The position numbers and the translations under genes are program-made. Of a DNA stretch of 64,000 nucleotides, positions 8,443-17,504 are shown in pieces. Where the stretch lies: positions 1,155,924 through 1,219,923 of the forward strand of contig NZ_JAKWJQ010000001.1 of the NCBI RefSeq assembly GCF_022761015.1, written 5' to 3'. Position 1 is the stretch's first letter. The number at the start of each line of letters is the position of its first letter. The stretch comes from Humibacter sp. RRB41 (GTDB lineage Bacteria > Actinomycetota > Actinomycetes > Actinomycetales > Microbacteriaceae). Under the pieces are notes generated by a model, which did no database searches, was not told the DNA's origin, and was given only the letters and a program-made list of their open reading frames with translations.

Positions 8443-10518
8443 ATGTCCACCACCACCGCTCGGGCGCAGACCTCCCCGGTCCCCACGTCCGGATCGAAGC
8501 CGATCATGACGCATCGGCAGATCCTTCTCGTCATCTACGGCCTGATGGCCGGCATGTTCCTGTCGTCTCTCGACCAGACCATCGTCGGCACGGCCATTCG
8601 CACCATCGGCGACGACCTGAACGGTCTCGATCAGCAGGCGTGGGTGACCACGGCCTACCTGATCACGTCGACGATCACCGTGCCGCTCTACGGCAAGCTG
8701 TCCGACGTCTTCGGCAGGCGCCCGCTCTTCATCTTCGGCATCGTCGTGTTCATCCTGGGCTCGCTCCTGTCGTCGTTCTCGACCTCGATGCTCATGCTGG
8801 CCGCGTTCCGTGCCTTCCAAGGCCTCGGCGCCGGCGCCATGATGTCGCTGCCGCTGGCGATCATGGGCGACATCCTCGCGCCGCGCGAGCGCGCCAAGTA
8901 TCAGGGCTATTTCTTCGCCGTGTTCGGCATCTCGACCGTCATCGGACCGCTCATCGGCGGACTGTTCGCCGGTGCCAGCCAGATCCTCTGGGTCTCAGGA
9001 TGGCGCTGGGTGTTCCTCATCAACGTGCCGGTCGGCATCATCGCGCTTCTGATGGTGATCGCGTTCCTGCACCTGCCGAAGGTGGCGAAGAAGGCCACGA
9101 AGCCCCGCATCGACTGGTGGGGTGCCACATTCGTCATCGTGGCGCTGGTTCCGCTGCTCCTCGTGGCAGAGCAGGGACGCACCTGGGGCTGGGGCTCCGC
9201 GGGATCGATCGCGTGCTACGTGGTCGGCGGCGCAGGCATCCTCGCGTTCATCATCATCGAGGGCCTCATGAAGGATGATGCGATCATCCCGCTGAAGTTG
9301 TTCCGCTCCGGAACCTTCTCGATGGCCACGGTGCTCGGCGTGCTCGTCGGGTTCGGGATGTTCGGCGCCATGCTGACGATTCCGCTCTACCTTCAGATCG
9401 TGGTCGGACTCAGTCCGACGGCGTCCGGATTCGCCCTGATCCCCATGGTCGTCGGCCTGATGATCGCGGCGTTGTCCTCAGGCCAGATCACCGCTCGCAC
9501 CGGCAAGTACCGCATCTTCCCCGTCACGGGCACGGCGTTCACAGCGGTCGGCTTCGTCTTCCTGACCTTCCTGAAGTACGACAGCCCGCTGTGGTTCCTG
9601 ATGATCGGGATCTTCATCATCGGTCTCGGCCTCGGCCAGCTCATGCAGACCCTGACACTGGCGAGCCAGAACGCGGTCAGGCCCACAGAGATGGGCGTCG
9701 CGAGCAGCGCGTCGACCTTCTTCCGGCAGATCGGTGGAACCCTCGGCACGGCGATCATGCTCTCGGTGCTGTTCTCGGTGCTCCCGGCGAACATCCTGAG
9801 CGCCACTGCGGACAAGCCGACGCTCACGGCGGCCCTCGACGCTGCCCTCAACCCCACTGTGGCGACCGCCTCGGAGAACAAGGCGATCATGAAGCAGCTG
9901 TGGAACCCGATCGTCGACCCGATCAAGACGAATGTGCAGAAGCAGCTCGACTCGGGAGCCGCCGCCGCGAAGGCAGCGGCAGACAAGGCCGTGACCGAGC
10001 AGGTCACTGCCGCTGTCAACGAGCAGGTCGCAGCCGGTACAGTGCCGGCGGCGGCAGCCCCGACGATCATCGAGCAGCAGGTCGCTGCGGCCTCGCCCGC
10101 AGCCGAGAGCGCCGCCCTGACCGCGGTCGCGAATAAGGCCAACGCGAGTGTCGTGGACGGTCGTGTCGAAGTGAACTGGTCGAATGCGACCCAGCGCACC
10201 GCCTGGGTGAAAACGCTGACGCCGACCCTGGAGAAGCAGTTCGACAAGAGCGGGGCGAAGTCGACGGCTGCGAGCGACTCGACCAGTGACACGTCGTTCG
10301 TCAACGGCGCCGACCCGCGGCTGTCCAAGCCGTTCATGGTCGGCTTCACGCAGTCGGTCGTGCTCGTTTACTGGGTCGGATTCGGCGTGCTCCTGCTGGC
10401 GTTCATCCTGACGTGGTTCTTCAAGGTGCCGCCGCTCCGCAAGACGTCAGCCCTGCAGGAGCAGGCGGACGCCGCCGGGATGAGCGAAACCGGATCGATT
10501 CAGGTTCAGACGGCCTGA
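8443..10518 (+). CDS. DHA2-family (14-TM) MFS drug/proton antiporter
   Basis: Predicted multidrug exporter of 691 aa. MTHRQILLVIYGLMAGMFLSSLDQTIVGTA is TM1 with the DHA2 motif. GKLSDVFGRRP is the MFS loop motif A, and 14 hydrophobic helices are visible. Before the last helix there is an unusually long Ala-rich, coiled-coil-like insertion of about 180 residues (TADKPTLTAALDAAL through SDTSFVNGADPR). It is predicted to be extracytoplasmic because it sits between TM13 and TM14. The ATG at 8443 is chosen for AAGGG upstream; a longer TTG-started frame would run through the operator repeats. It is followed by a hairpin terminator and the TetR gene. Confidence 0.88.
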   Translation: MSTTTARAQTSPVPTSGSKPIMTHRQILLVIYGLMAGMFLSSLDQTIVGTAIRTIGDDLNGLDQQAWVTTAYLITSTITVPLYGKLSDVFGRRPLFIFGIVVFILGSLLSSFSTSMLMLAAFRAFQGLGAGAMMSLPLAIMGDILAPRERAKYQGYFFAVFGISTVIGPLIGGLFAGASQILWVSGWRWVFLINVPVGIIALLMVIAFLHLPKVAKKATKPRIDWWGATFVIVALVPLLLVAEQGRTWGWGSAGSIACYVVGGAGILAFIIIEGLMKDDAIIPLKLFRSGTFSMATVLGVLVGFGMFGAMLTIPLYLQIVVGLSPTASGFALIPMVVGLMIAALSSGQITARTGKYRIFPVTGTAFTAVGFVFLTFLKYDSPLWFLMIGIFIIGLGLGQLMQTLTLASQNAVRPTEMGVASSASTFFRQIGGTLGTAIMLSVLFSVLPANILSATADKPTLTAALDAALNPTVATASENKAIMKQLWNPIVDPIKTNVQKQLDSGAAAAKAAADKAVTEQVTAAVNEQVAAGTVPAAAAPTIIEQQVAAASPAAESAALTAVANKANASVVDGRVEVNWSNATQRTAWVKTLTPTLEKQFDKSGAKSTAASDSTSDTSFVNGADPRLSKPFMVGFTQSVVLVYWVGFGVLLLAFILTWFFKVPPLRKTSALQEQADAAGMSETGSIQVQTA

Positions 10519-10520
10519 CA

Positions 10521-10563
10521 CTTGGGGCTCGGGTGACCGCACCACGGTCGCCCGAGCCCCAAG
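10521..10563. terminator. Long hairpin between exporter and TetR genes
   Basis: CTTGGGGCTCGGG (10521-10533) pairs perfectly with CCCGAGCCCCAAG (10551-10563). The inner TGACCG/CGGTCG extends the stem to about 19 bp with a CACCA loop. There is no T-tract. It probably limits read-through from the exporter into tetR. Confidence 0.6.
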
Positions 10564-10583
10564 GTGGGCAGAATGGAAGAACG

Positions 10584-11186
10584 ATGACCAGCCCCCAGCA
10601 GCACCAACCCGACACCGAGACGCTGCGCGAACGCAAGAAGCAGCAGACGCGCCAGGCGATCCACGAGGCCGCGCTGCAACTCGTCGACGAAAACGGGCTC
10701 GACGGGACGACGATCGAGCAGATCTGCCAGGTGGCCGGCGTCTCGACCCGTACGTTCTTCAACTACTACCAGTCGAAGGCGGCGGCAGCGCTGGGGCTCC
10801 CCGACCAGGCGATCTCCGACGACATCATCGCCCAGTTCAGGGCTGCGACAGGTGACCTCATCCCCGCGCTCTGCCAGTTGGTCGGCGACCCGGCCGACCG
10901 GCGGATGGACCGGCACCACATGAAAGAGATCATCGGCAAGCGCCCCGAACTGGTTCCCGCATTCACCCAGTGGATGGGATCGGTGCGTGAGCAGTTCATC
11001 CAGCTCGCCAGCGAGCGTTCGGCATCACAGGACGTCGCGACGTCGGCCGTGACCCTGGTGATGGCCGGCTTCGGCCTCGCGATGCACGACAAGACGCAGA
11101 AGGATGCTCCGGCATCCGAGCGGCTGCTGGAAGCGGTCGACAAGATCGTCGCCGTGCGCGGCGCGGAGCTCGCGCCGCGCGAGTAG
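10584..11186 (+). CDS. TetR-family transcriptional regulator
   Basis: A 200-aa repressor. The N-terminal TetR helix-turn-helix at about residues 18-62 reads RQAIHEAALQLVDENG, then TTIEQICQVAGVSTRTFFNYYQSK, a near-consensus TetR signature. The rest is the variable ligand and dimer domain, with PELVPAFTQWMGSVREQF. It is encoded directly after the DHA2 exporter, so exporter control is likely, through the TTGCA-N5-TGCAA dyads. Its ligand is unknown. Confidence 0.9.
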   Translation: MTSPQQHQPDTETLRERKKQQTRQAIHEAALQLVDENGLDGTTIEQICQVAGVSTRTFFNYYQSKAAAALGLPDQAISDDIIAQFRAATGDLIPALCQLVGDPADRRMDRHHMKEIIGKRPELVPAFTQWMGSVREQFIQLASERSASQDVATSAVTLVMAGFGLAMHDKTQKDAPASERLLEAVDKIVAVRGAELAPRE

Positions 11187-11199
11187 TCCTTGCGCCCTG

Positions 11200-11898
11200 T
11201 CAGGCCACGTCGGGGTAGAGCGCGGCCACGCCACCCGCGAGGCCGGCGCGCACGTTGCGGCTGAGCTCGTCGGCGATGATCTCGGTCTCGCCCGACTCGA
11301 TGCCGTCCACGGCGATGCGGGCAATCTCGGCGGGGTCGAGCTTCGGCGCCTCAATTGCGGACGCGAGATCGGTGTCCATGTAGCCGACGTGAAGTCCGGC
11401 CACGCGCGTTCCGTGCTGTGCGAGCTCCTGGCGCAGGCCGTTCGTGAGCGACCACTCCGCCGACTTGGAGGCGCTGTACCCTCCCGACGTCGCCGAGCTG
11501 AACCACGAGAGCACGGACAGGATGTTGAGCACGTAGCTCTCCTCGTGCGCCGTGAGTTGCGCGGCGAAGGCGCGCGTGACATCCAGCGTGCCGAAGAAGT
11601 TGGTGTCGAACTCACGACGGATGTCGCTGACGCTGCCGGTCAGAAACGCGGCGCCGGTACCGATGCCTGCGTTGTTCACCAGGATGGAGACATCCTGGGC
11701 GACAGCAGCCGCCGCGGCGATGGAGTCGAGGTCGGTGACGTCGAGCGCGAGCGGAGTCACGCCGGCGAGATCGACCGACGAGGGGACGCGCGCGCCCGCG
11801 TAGACGGTGACGCCGCGATCGCGCAGTTGCTGCGCGATGTGCCGGCCGAGGCCGCGGTTCGCGCCGGTGACGAGTGCCGTTGAACCCTGAAGCTTCAT
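11200..11898 (-). CDS. Short-chain dehydrogenase/reductase (SDR)
   Basis: NAD(P)-dependent oxidoreductase of 232 aa with the classical SDR layout. TGANRGLG is the nucleotide-binding glycine motif (about residues 11-18), LDVTD, NNAG (about 87-90), a catalytic Ser in LSWFSSA, and YSASK (Tyr/Lys). Its substrate is unknown. The ATG at 11898 lacks a strong ribosome-binding site. It converges with tetR and is divergent from the HAD gene. A perfect dyad (11921-11935) lies just upstream. Confidence 0.87.
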   Translation of the reverse strand: MKLQGSTALVTGANRGLGRHIAQQLRDRGVTVYAGARVPSSVDLAGVTPLALDVTDLDSIAAAAAVAQDVSILVNNAGIGTGAAFLTGSVSDIRREFDTNFFGTLDVTRAFAAQLTAHEESYVLNILSVLSWFSSATSGGYSASKSAEWSLTNGLRQELAQHGTRVAGLHVGYMDTDLASAIEAPKLDPAEIARIAVDGIESGETEIIADELSRNVRAGLAGGVAALYPDVA

Positions 11899-11920
11899 CT
11901 GAGTGGTTTCCGTTCCCTGT

Positions 11921-11935
11921 GTTGGTTTTACCAAC
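11921..11935. promoter_or_regulatory. Dyad upstream of the SDR gene
   Basis: GTTGGT-TTT-ACCAAC is a perfect inverted repeat 22 bp upstream of the SDR start, a likely repressor site. No cognate regulator is adjacent. Confidence 0.45.
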
Positions 11936-12055
11936 TTAGATAAGCAGGCACAAATGCGCAACCGACCGCGAAGCGACGTTAACGGTTCGTGAACGTCTGT
12001 TTCATGACTCAGATTTCTATGAACGGAACGTCCATTCTGACGTAGGCTCGCACTC

Positions 12056-12835
12056 GTGGTCAGGTCCTCGGCAAACGACGTTCCCGTGCTCGTCCTCGAT
12101 TTCGATGGCACGGTGTGCATCGGCGATGCGCCGGTGTGGGCGTACGCGGATGCCGTGATCGCCGCGATTCCTGCGAACGCGCCGCGCCGCGCCGATGTCG
12201 TGGCGGGCATCCGCTCGCGTCTGAGCGCCTTCCTCGGCGGATCGATCGACGCCGGCGTCTACGTCGACGGGTACGCCGCCGTCGCCCTCCTCGCAGCGGC
12301 CCACGTCACGAGCGCGCAGCTCGACCGGGCCTACCTGACCAGCCGTCGCGAGCTCGCTTCTGGCGCGCTCGCCGTCTCGGCGCCGCCCGGACTCGCGCGC
12401 TTCTTGACCGGGTTCGGCGGCGACGTCGAGCGCGTGCTGGTGACCAACGCACCGGCGACAGGCATCGCCGAGACGCTCGGCATGCTCGATCTGGCCAGCG
12501 CGATCGATCGGGTGGTGACGGATGCCGGCAAGCCCGCCGGCTGGGCGCGCATCCTTCCCGAGCTGCTCGCGGGGCGCCCCGCAGAGCGCCTGATGTCGGT
12601 GGGCGACATCTGGCGCAACGACCTCGCAGCGGCGGCCGACGCCGGATGTGCGACCGCCCTCATCGACCGCTTCGGCCATCGTGCCGGACCGGCCGACCTC
12701 GTCGCGCCGCGGTTCGAGCAGCTGTACCAGGGCATCCGTGAATGGGCCGACGACCCGGCAGCGTTCGCCGGCGAACACCCCCCGACCCCGGACGACGTGG
12801 CGACTGCCACGGCGACCGGTCGACCGACCGCCTGA
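12056..12835 (+). CDS. HAD-superfamily hydrolase
   Basis: Predicted phosphatase of 259 aa. The nucleophile motif DFDGT is at residues 16-20, motif II is VLVTNA, the Lys lies in DAGKPAGW, and GDIWRNDLAAAADAG is motif IV. A helical cap (about 40-120) lies between motifs I and II. Starts at GTG with a TAGGCT -10-like element (12043-12048) 7 nt upstream, suggesting a leaderless message. It is the first gene before phnD, 71 nt upstream. It may dephosphorylate or otherwise act on the imported phospho-compound, or be a phosphonatase-like enzyme; the sequence does not decide. Confidence 0.82.
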   Translation: MVRSSANDVPVLVLDFDGTVCIGDAPVWAYADAVIAAIPANAPRRADVVAGIRSRLSAFLGGSIDAGVYVDGYAAVALLAAAHVTSAQLDRAYLTSRRELASGALAVSAPPGLARFLTGFGGDVERVLVTNAPATGIAETLGMLDLASAIDRVVTDAGKPAGWARILPELLAGRPAERLMSVGDIWRNDLAAAADAGCATALIDRFGHRAGPADLVAPRFEQLYQGIREWADDPAAFAGEHPPTPDDVATATATGRPTA

Positions 12836-12906
12836 CGGCCTCGGCAGCACCTCCACAACTTCACAGTCCTCACGCATCAACGCACCTCCACACACGAAGG
12901 AACACG

Positions 12907-13929
12907 ATGAAGATCGCAAAGATGAGCGTCGCGGCGGCCGCCGGCCTCGGCGTCGCTCTGACGCTCGCGCTCAGCGGCTGTGGCGCGACCCAACAGACGA
13001 CGGCGAACAGCTCGACGAGCGCCGCGTCCGCCGTTTGCGTCGGAAAGTCCGATGAGAAGGCCAAGGCGCCGACCCAGCTCACGCTGGCCCTTGTTCCGTC
13101 AGGCGACGCGAACAAGCTGGTCGATACGGTCAAGCCGCTCGAAGAGGCACTGACGAAGCGACTGGGCATCCCGGTCAAGGGCGTCATCACGCAGGATTAT
13201 CAGGCCGCCGTCGAGGCCATCGGCAGTAATCAGGCACAGATCGGCATGCTGCCGAGCCTGCAGATGAGCCAAGCCTGCGACAAGTACGGCGCCGTGCCCG
13301 CACTGCAGACCCAGCGTGCAGGCAAGAGCACCTACGCCGCGCAGTTCTTCACGAACAACCCCGACAAGTACTGCACCGACACTCCGGTCAAGGGTGCGAA
13401 CGGCATGCTCTACTGCAACGGCACCGAGAGCGGCACCGGCCCAGCCGGGCTGTCGTCGATCAAGAAGATCAAGGGCGCGACTGTCTCGCTCCTGCAGGCG
13501 GCCTCCCCAGCCGGTTACATCTTCCCCGTCGCCGCGATGAAGAAGCAGGGACTCGCCCTCAGCGACATCAAGGTGACGCAGGTGACCGCGAATGACGCGA
13601 GCGTGCTCGCCGTCTACAACGGCGACGCCGAGGTCGGCACCAGCTACTGGGATGCCCGATCGGTCGTCGAGGGCGACACTCCCGACGTCGGCAAGAAGGT
13701 GGTCGTCTTCGCGCTGACCGACGAGATCCCGAACGACGGTGTCTCGATCACCTCAGGGCTGAGCAAGAAGTGGCAGACGAAGATCTCCGACGCGATGAAG
13801 GCCTACGCGAAGACACCCGACGGAGTGAAAGCACTGACGGCCATCTACCAGATCACCGGTCTGGTCGACGCAAACCCCGCGAGCCTGCAGAAGACGCAGA
13901 AAGCCGCGGCCTCGATCGGCCTCGGCTGA
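12907..13929 (+). CDS. phnD: Phosphonate/phosphate-type ABC transporter substrate-binding lipoprotein
   Basis: A 340-aa solute-binding protein of the PhnD family. The signal peptide ends in the lipobox LSGC (Cys24), so it is a lipoprotein on the outer face of the membrane. PTQLTLALVPSGDANKL begins the binding domain and SSIKKIKGATVSLLQAASPAGYIFP is the typical ligand loop. Several Cys in the mature part (near residues 41, 121, 152, 165) could form disulphides, which is unusual for the family. ATG with AAGGA upstream. A hairpin follows before phnC, as is common for binding-protein genes made in excess. Confidence 0.9.
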   Translation: MKIAKMSVAAAAGLGVALTLALSGCGATQQTTANSSTSAASAVCVGKSDEKAKAPTQLTLALVPSGDANKLVDTVKPLEEALTKRLGIPVKGVITQDYQAAVEAIGSNQAQIGMLPSLQMSQACDKYGAVPALQTQRAGKSTYAAQFFTNNPDKYCTDTPVKGANGMLYCNGTESGTGPAGLSSIKKIKGATVSLLQAASPAGYIFPVAAMKKQGLALSDIKVTQVTANDASVLAVYNGDAEVGTSYWDARSVVEGDTPDVGKKVVVFALTDEIPNDGVSITSGLSKKWQTKISDAMKAYAKTPDGVKALTAIYQITGLVDANPASLQKTQKAAASIGLG

Positions 13930-13934
13930 TCGGG

Positions 13935-13969
13935 GGAGGGGCCGGGGTTTCGGGTACCCCGGTCCCTTC
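13935..13969 (+). terminator. Intercistronic hairpin between phnD and phnC
   Basis: GGGGCCGGGG (13938-13947) pairs with CCCCGGTCCC (13957-13966), extended by a few weaker pairs, with a 9-nt loop and a weak TTC tail. It probably stabilises phnD mRNA and partly terminates before phnC. Confidence 0.55.
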
Positions 13970-14036
13970 GGCGTCTGCGACCGTGTCACAGTTGCACGGT
14001 CGCGAAGGCACATCGAGAGCTACGAAAGATGAGCAA

Positions 14037-14837
14037 GTGAATCAGAACGGTGCAGGCATCCGTTTCGAGCACGTCGGGGTCACCTACCCGAACGGCTACA
14101 GCGGTCTGCGCGATGTGGACCTCGCGATCGCGCCGGGCGAGATGGTCGCGGTCGTCGGGCTCTCCGGCGCCGGCAAATCGACTCTCGTGCGCACCATCAA
14201 CGGGCTCGTGCCGATCACTTCCGGCGAGATCACGGTCGGCGACGTGGGCCTGCACGGACTCCACGGTGCACGCCTGCGCCGCCTGCGCAGCGAGGTCGGC
14301 ATGGTCTTTCAGAGCTTCAACCTCGCCAAGCGCACCACGGTGCTCAACAACGTGCTGATGGGCAGGCTCCACGGCACCTCTGCATGGCGCACGCTGCTCG
14401 CGGCATGGAGGAAGGATGACATCGAGCTCGCCATGCGGGCGCTGGAGCGCGTCGAGATCGTGCAGAAGGCATACGCCAACGCGTCCGAACTCTCCGGCGG
14501 TCAGCAGCAGCGCGTCGCCATCGCACGCGCGCTTGCGCAGCGACCGAAGGTGATCCTCGCGGACGAGCCGACGGCATCCCTCGACCCGCCCACCTCGCAC
14601 GTCGTGATGCGCGACCTGCAGCGCATCAACGCCGAGCTGGGCATCACCGTTGTCGTGAACCTGCACTTCCTCGACCTTGCGCGGCGGTACGGCCAGCGAC
14701 TCATCGGGCTGCGAGCAGGAGAGATCGTCTACGACGGCCAGGGAACGGATGCCGACGAGAGCGTCTTCGAGGCCATCTACGGACGATCTCTCACCGCAGA
14801 GGATGTGCTCCCGAGCCAGCCGGTGGAGTTGTCGTGA
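14037..14837 (+). CDS. phnC: Phosphonate-type ABC transporter ATP-binding protein
   Basis: ATPase subunit of 266 aa. Walker A is GLSGAGKST (about residues 41-49), the Q-loop is VFQSFNL, the signature is LSGGQQQRVAIARAL, and Walker B is VILADEPTASLD; the switch His lies in NLHFLDLA. The GTG at 14037 is chosen because the family starts just before IRFEHVGVTYPNG. Its stop overlaps the phnE start by 4 nt, indicating translational coupling. Confidence 0.93.
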   Translation: MNQNGAGIRFEHVGVTYPNGYSGLRDVDLAIAPGEMVAVVGLSGAGKSTLVRTINGLVPITSGEITVGDVGLHGLHGARLRRLRSEVGMVFQSFNLAKRTTVLNNVLMGRLHGTSAWRTLLAAWRKDDIELAMRALERVEIVQKAYANASELSGGQQQRVAIARALAQRPKVILADEPTASLDPPTSHVVMRDLQRINAELGITVVVNLHFLDLARRYGQRLIGLRAGEIVYDGQGTDADESVFEAIYGRSLTAEDVLPSQPVELS

Positions 14838-15631
14838 CCGGCGCCGTCGGAGGCGCGCGGCCGACGAAGCCGCGCACGTGGTGGAAGACGGTCGTCGTAC
14901 TCGCCGTGATCGCCGGCATCACGGTGTGGTCCTCGATCGCGATCGGCGTCGATGTCTCTGCCATCGCGGAGAACGCACACAACGCGGCGAACACGCTGAT
15001 CCAGCTGATGCAGCCGGACTACTCCTTCTTCCCGCAGACGCTGCCCGCGCTGCTGCAGACCGTGCAGATGGCGATCATCGCCACGGCGGTCAGCGTCGCG
15101 ATCGCCCTTCCCGTGTCGTTCTGGGCATCCCGCGCCACCAACCCGAACAGCGTCGCACTGGGGATCGTGCGTTTCATCATGAACGTCGTGCGCAGCGTGC
15201 CCGACCTGCTCTACGCATCCCTGTTCGTCACCGTCGTCGGCACCGGCGCGCTGTCGGGCATCTTCGCGCTCGTGCTGTTCAACCTCGGCATCCTGGTGAA
15301 GCTCGTCTCCGAGGCTCTCGACGGGCTGGATCGCGGTGGGCAGGAAGCGGCTCTGGCATCGGGCGCGAGCTGGTTCAAGGCCAACCGCCAGGCCATGCTG
15401 CCCGAGGTGGCACCCGTCTACATCTCGCAGGCGATCTACGTGCTCGAGCTGAACATCCGTGCGTCGACAGTGATCGGCCTGGTCGGCGCCGGCGGCCTCG
15501 GCATGCTCATCGACCAGGTGCGCACGTTCTACCAGTACCACTACCTGAGCCTCATCATTCTGGAGATCCTGGTCATCGTCGTGCTCCTCGAGCTGCTCAG
15601 CTCGTTCGCGCGCAGAAGGCTGATCAAGTGA
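14834..15631 (+). CDS. phnE: Phosphonate-type ABC transporter permease 1
   Basis: Membrane permease of 265 aa with about six hydrophobic helices and the EAA-type cytoplasmic loop (EALDGLDRGGQEAALASGAS, then NRQAMLPEVAP). GLVGAGGLGMLI near the C-terminus is characteristic of PhnE. GTG start overlaps the phnC stop. Forms a heterodimer or alternative pair with the next permease. Confidence 0.92.
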   Translation: MTGAVGGARPTKPRTWWKTVVVLAVIAGITVWSSIAIGVDVSAIAENAHNAANTLIQLMQPDYSFFPQTLPALLQTVQMAIIATAVSVAIALPVSFWASRATNPNSVALGIVRFIMNVVRSVPDLLYASLFVTVVGTGALSGIFALVLFNLGILVKLVSEALDGLDRGGQEAALASGASWFKANRQAMLPEVAPVYISQAIYVLELNIRASTVIGLVGAGGLGMLIDQVRTFYQYHYLSLIILEILVIVVLLELLSSFARRRLIK

Positions 15632-16572
15632 CCGCCGTGACGGCGAGGCCGACCGGCACGGGACGGCCGGGCGCGACCGGTCCCACGGCATCCGGTGCGC
15701 CGCAGCGTCCGTCGAAACCGCTGCACCTCGGCACCAAGGTGATCTGGGTCGTCGTGACGATCGTCGTTGTCGCCGCGTTCTGGAGCATCGACATCTCATG
15801 GGATGCCCTGCTCACGCTGCCGCAGAAGCTCGTGCACTACCTCGGGCTGATGTTCCTGCCTCCCGCCTGGTCGAAGCTGCCGGATGCCCTCGGCGCCACG
15901 ATGCTGTCGGTCGCGATGGCCTGGTTCGGCACGCTGCTCGGCATCGTCATCTCGTTCCCGCTCAGCCTGCTCGCCACCAGGGGGCTCATGCCCGCCGTCG
16001 TGCGCTGGCCGTTGCGCGGGGTGTTCGCCGTGCTGCGCGCTGTTCCCGAGGTCGTGATCGCGGTGCTGATGCTCTCGGTCACGGGTCTCACGGCGTTCAC
16101 GGGAGCCCTGGCGATCGCCATCGGCTCGATCGGCACACTCGGCAAGTGGGGGTACGAAAGCTTCGAGTCCGTGGATCGCGGCCCGATCGAGGCGGCGACG
16201 GCTGCCGGCGCATCCCGGCTTCAGATCATGCGCTGGGGCGTGTGGACGAGCGCGAAGCCCGACGTGTACGCGTTCTGGCTGTACCGGTTCGAGATCAGCG
16301 TGCGCGCGTCCGCCATCCTGGGGCTGATCGGTGCAGGCGGCATCGGCAAGATGCTTGTGGACAACATCCAGTTCCGGGTCTGGGATGTGGTCGGCATGCT
16401 CATGATCGTCGTCGTGGTCGTGACGATGATCATCGACCAGCTCAGCGGCATGGTGCGCCATCGCATCATCGAGGGCCGTTGGGAGCTTCCCGTCGTCACG
16501 GCCTTGCGTCGGCGCTCTGCGAAGCGCGCCAGAAGCGAGTCCGTCGACCTGAAGATCACGGCGGATGACTGA
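15628..16572 (+). CDS. phnE: Phosphonate-type ABC transporter permease 2
   Basis: A second PhnE paralogue of 314 aa. It has a Pro/Gly/Thr-rich cytoplasmic N-terminal extension (about 30 residues), about six transmembrane helices, the EAA loop (ESVDRGPIEAATAAGAS) and GLIGAGGIGKMLVD. A basic C-terminal tail of about 45 residues is extra relative to permease 1. GTG start overlaps the previous stop by 4 nt, so phnC-phnE-phnE is one tightly coupled unit. Confidence 0.92.
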   Translation: MTAVTARPTGTGRPGATGPTASGAPQRPSKPLHLGTKVIWVVVTIVVVAAFWSIDISWDALLTLPQKLVHYLGLMFLPPAWSKLPDALGATMLSVAMAWFGTLLGIVISFPLSLLATRGLMPAVVRWPLRGVFAVLRAVPEVVIAVLMLSVTGLTAFTGALAIAIGSIGTLGKWGYESFESVDRGPIEAATAAGASRLQIMRWGVWTSAKPDVYAFWLYRFEISVRASAILGLIGAGGIGKMLVDNIQFRVWDVVGMLMIVVVVVTMIIDQLSGMVRHRIIEGRWELPVVTALRRRSAKRARSESVDLKITADD

Positions 16573-16597
16573 GCGCGACGGCCGATAGGGTGACGAC

Positions 16598-17461
16598 GTG
16601 ACGACGGCGAAGCCGGGCGAGGTGATGGCGACGATCCGGTCGCTGCTGCCGTCTTTGCTGCCCACCGAAAGGGCCGTCGCCCAGGTGCTGCTGAGCCGGT
16701 CGAACGAGATCGTCGAGCTGAGTTCGCAGCAAGTGGCGGACCTGGCTGGGGCGTCCCGTGCCACCGTCGTGCGCACCTGCCAGAGCCTCGGCTTCAGCGG
16801 GTATCAGCAGCTGCGCGTGCTGCTCGCCCGCGACGCCGGATACCAGCCGGCCGACGCGGCCTCGGCGCCTCCGGTCGCAGACGGCGCTGCGGGGATCGTG
16901 GCGGAGACGTTCAGGCACGTGCAGGCCAGCGTCAACGGCATGGTGGCGTTGCTCGACGACACGGAGGTCGCCCGTGCCGTCGACGCGCTCGCGTCAGCAG
17001 AACGGGTCGTCGTGGTGGGCAACGGCCTGTCTGCGCCGCTGGCACAGGATGCCGCCGCTCGCCTGACGAGCATCGGTCGCCCTGCTGAGGCCCCGATGGA
17101 CGTGATCGGCCAGCAGATCACGGCGCGGCTCCTCGGCGGCGGCGATGCCGTGCTGCTGTTCAGCGGTAGCGGCGCCAACGCGAGTACGCAGCGCGTCGCG
17201 GAGGCAGCGGCCGCGGGAGGAGCGACGGTCATCGCCGTCACCGCGTTCGCGCGCAGTCCGCTCACCCAGGTGGCGAGCATCACGCTCGTCGTGACGATGC
17301 CCGATCTGACGTTCCGCGACGAGATCACGCTGACGTCGCGATTGCCGCAGGCCATCCTGGTCGAGGGACTGGTCGCGGCGCTCACGCACGCGCTCGGTGA
17401 TCGCGCGCAACGGGCGAAGGCGCTGGCGCTCGACGCGATCAGCGACAACCTCGTGGAGTAG
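16598..17461 (+). CDS. RpiR/MurR-family regulator (HTH + SIS domain)
   Basis: A 287-aa regulator. The N-terminal HTH_6 domain has QQVADLAGASRATVVRTCQSL at about residues 43-63, and a SIS domain spans about 110-250 (VVVVGNGLSAPLAQDAAARL, then DAVLLFSGSGANASTQRV). RpiR proteins sense phosphosugars. The gene lies 25 nt after the second permease and so belongs to the transporter operon. This suggests that the imported ligand, or a product of the HAD enzyme, is a phosphorylated sugar-like molecule rather than plain phosphonate. GTG start. Confidence 0.88.
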   Translation: MTTAKPGEVMATIRSLLPSLLPTERAVAQVLLSRSNEIVELSSQQVADLAGASRATVVRTCQSLGFSGYQQLRVLLARDAGYQPADAASAPPVADGAAGIVAETFRHVQASVNGMVALLDDTEVARAVDALASAERVVVVGNGLSAPLAQDAAARLTSIGRPAEAPMDVIGQQITARLLGGGDAVLLFSGSGANASTQRVAEAAAAGGATVIAVTAFARSPLTQVASITLVVTMPDLTFRDEITLTSRLPQAILVEGLVAALTHALGDRAQRAKALALDAISDNLVE

Positions 17462-17504
17462 GTGCGGTGCTGATCCAGTTAAAAAGCACCGAAATACACT
17501 TTAT

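Noticed and set aside
11985..12008. Pho-box-like direct repeats (GTTCGTGAAC and GTTTCATGAC) upstream of the HAD-phn genes
   Set aside because: Spacing is 14 rather than 11 bp and the match to the actinobacterial PhoP consensus is poor.
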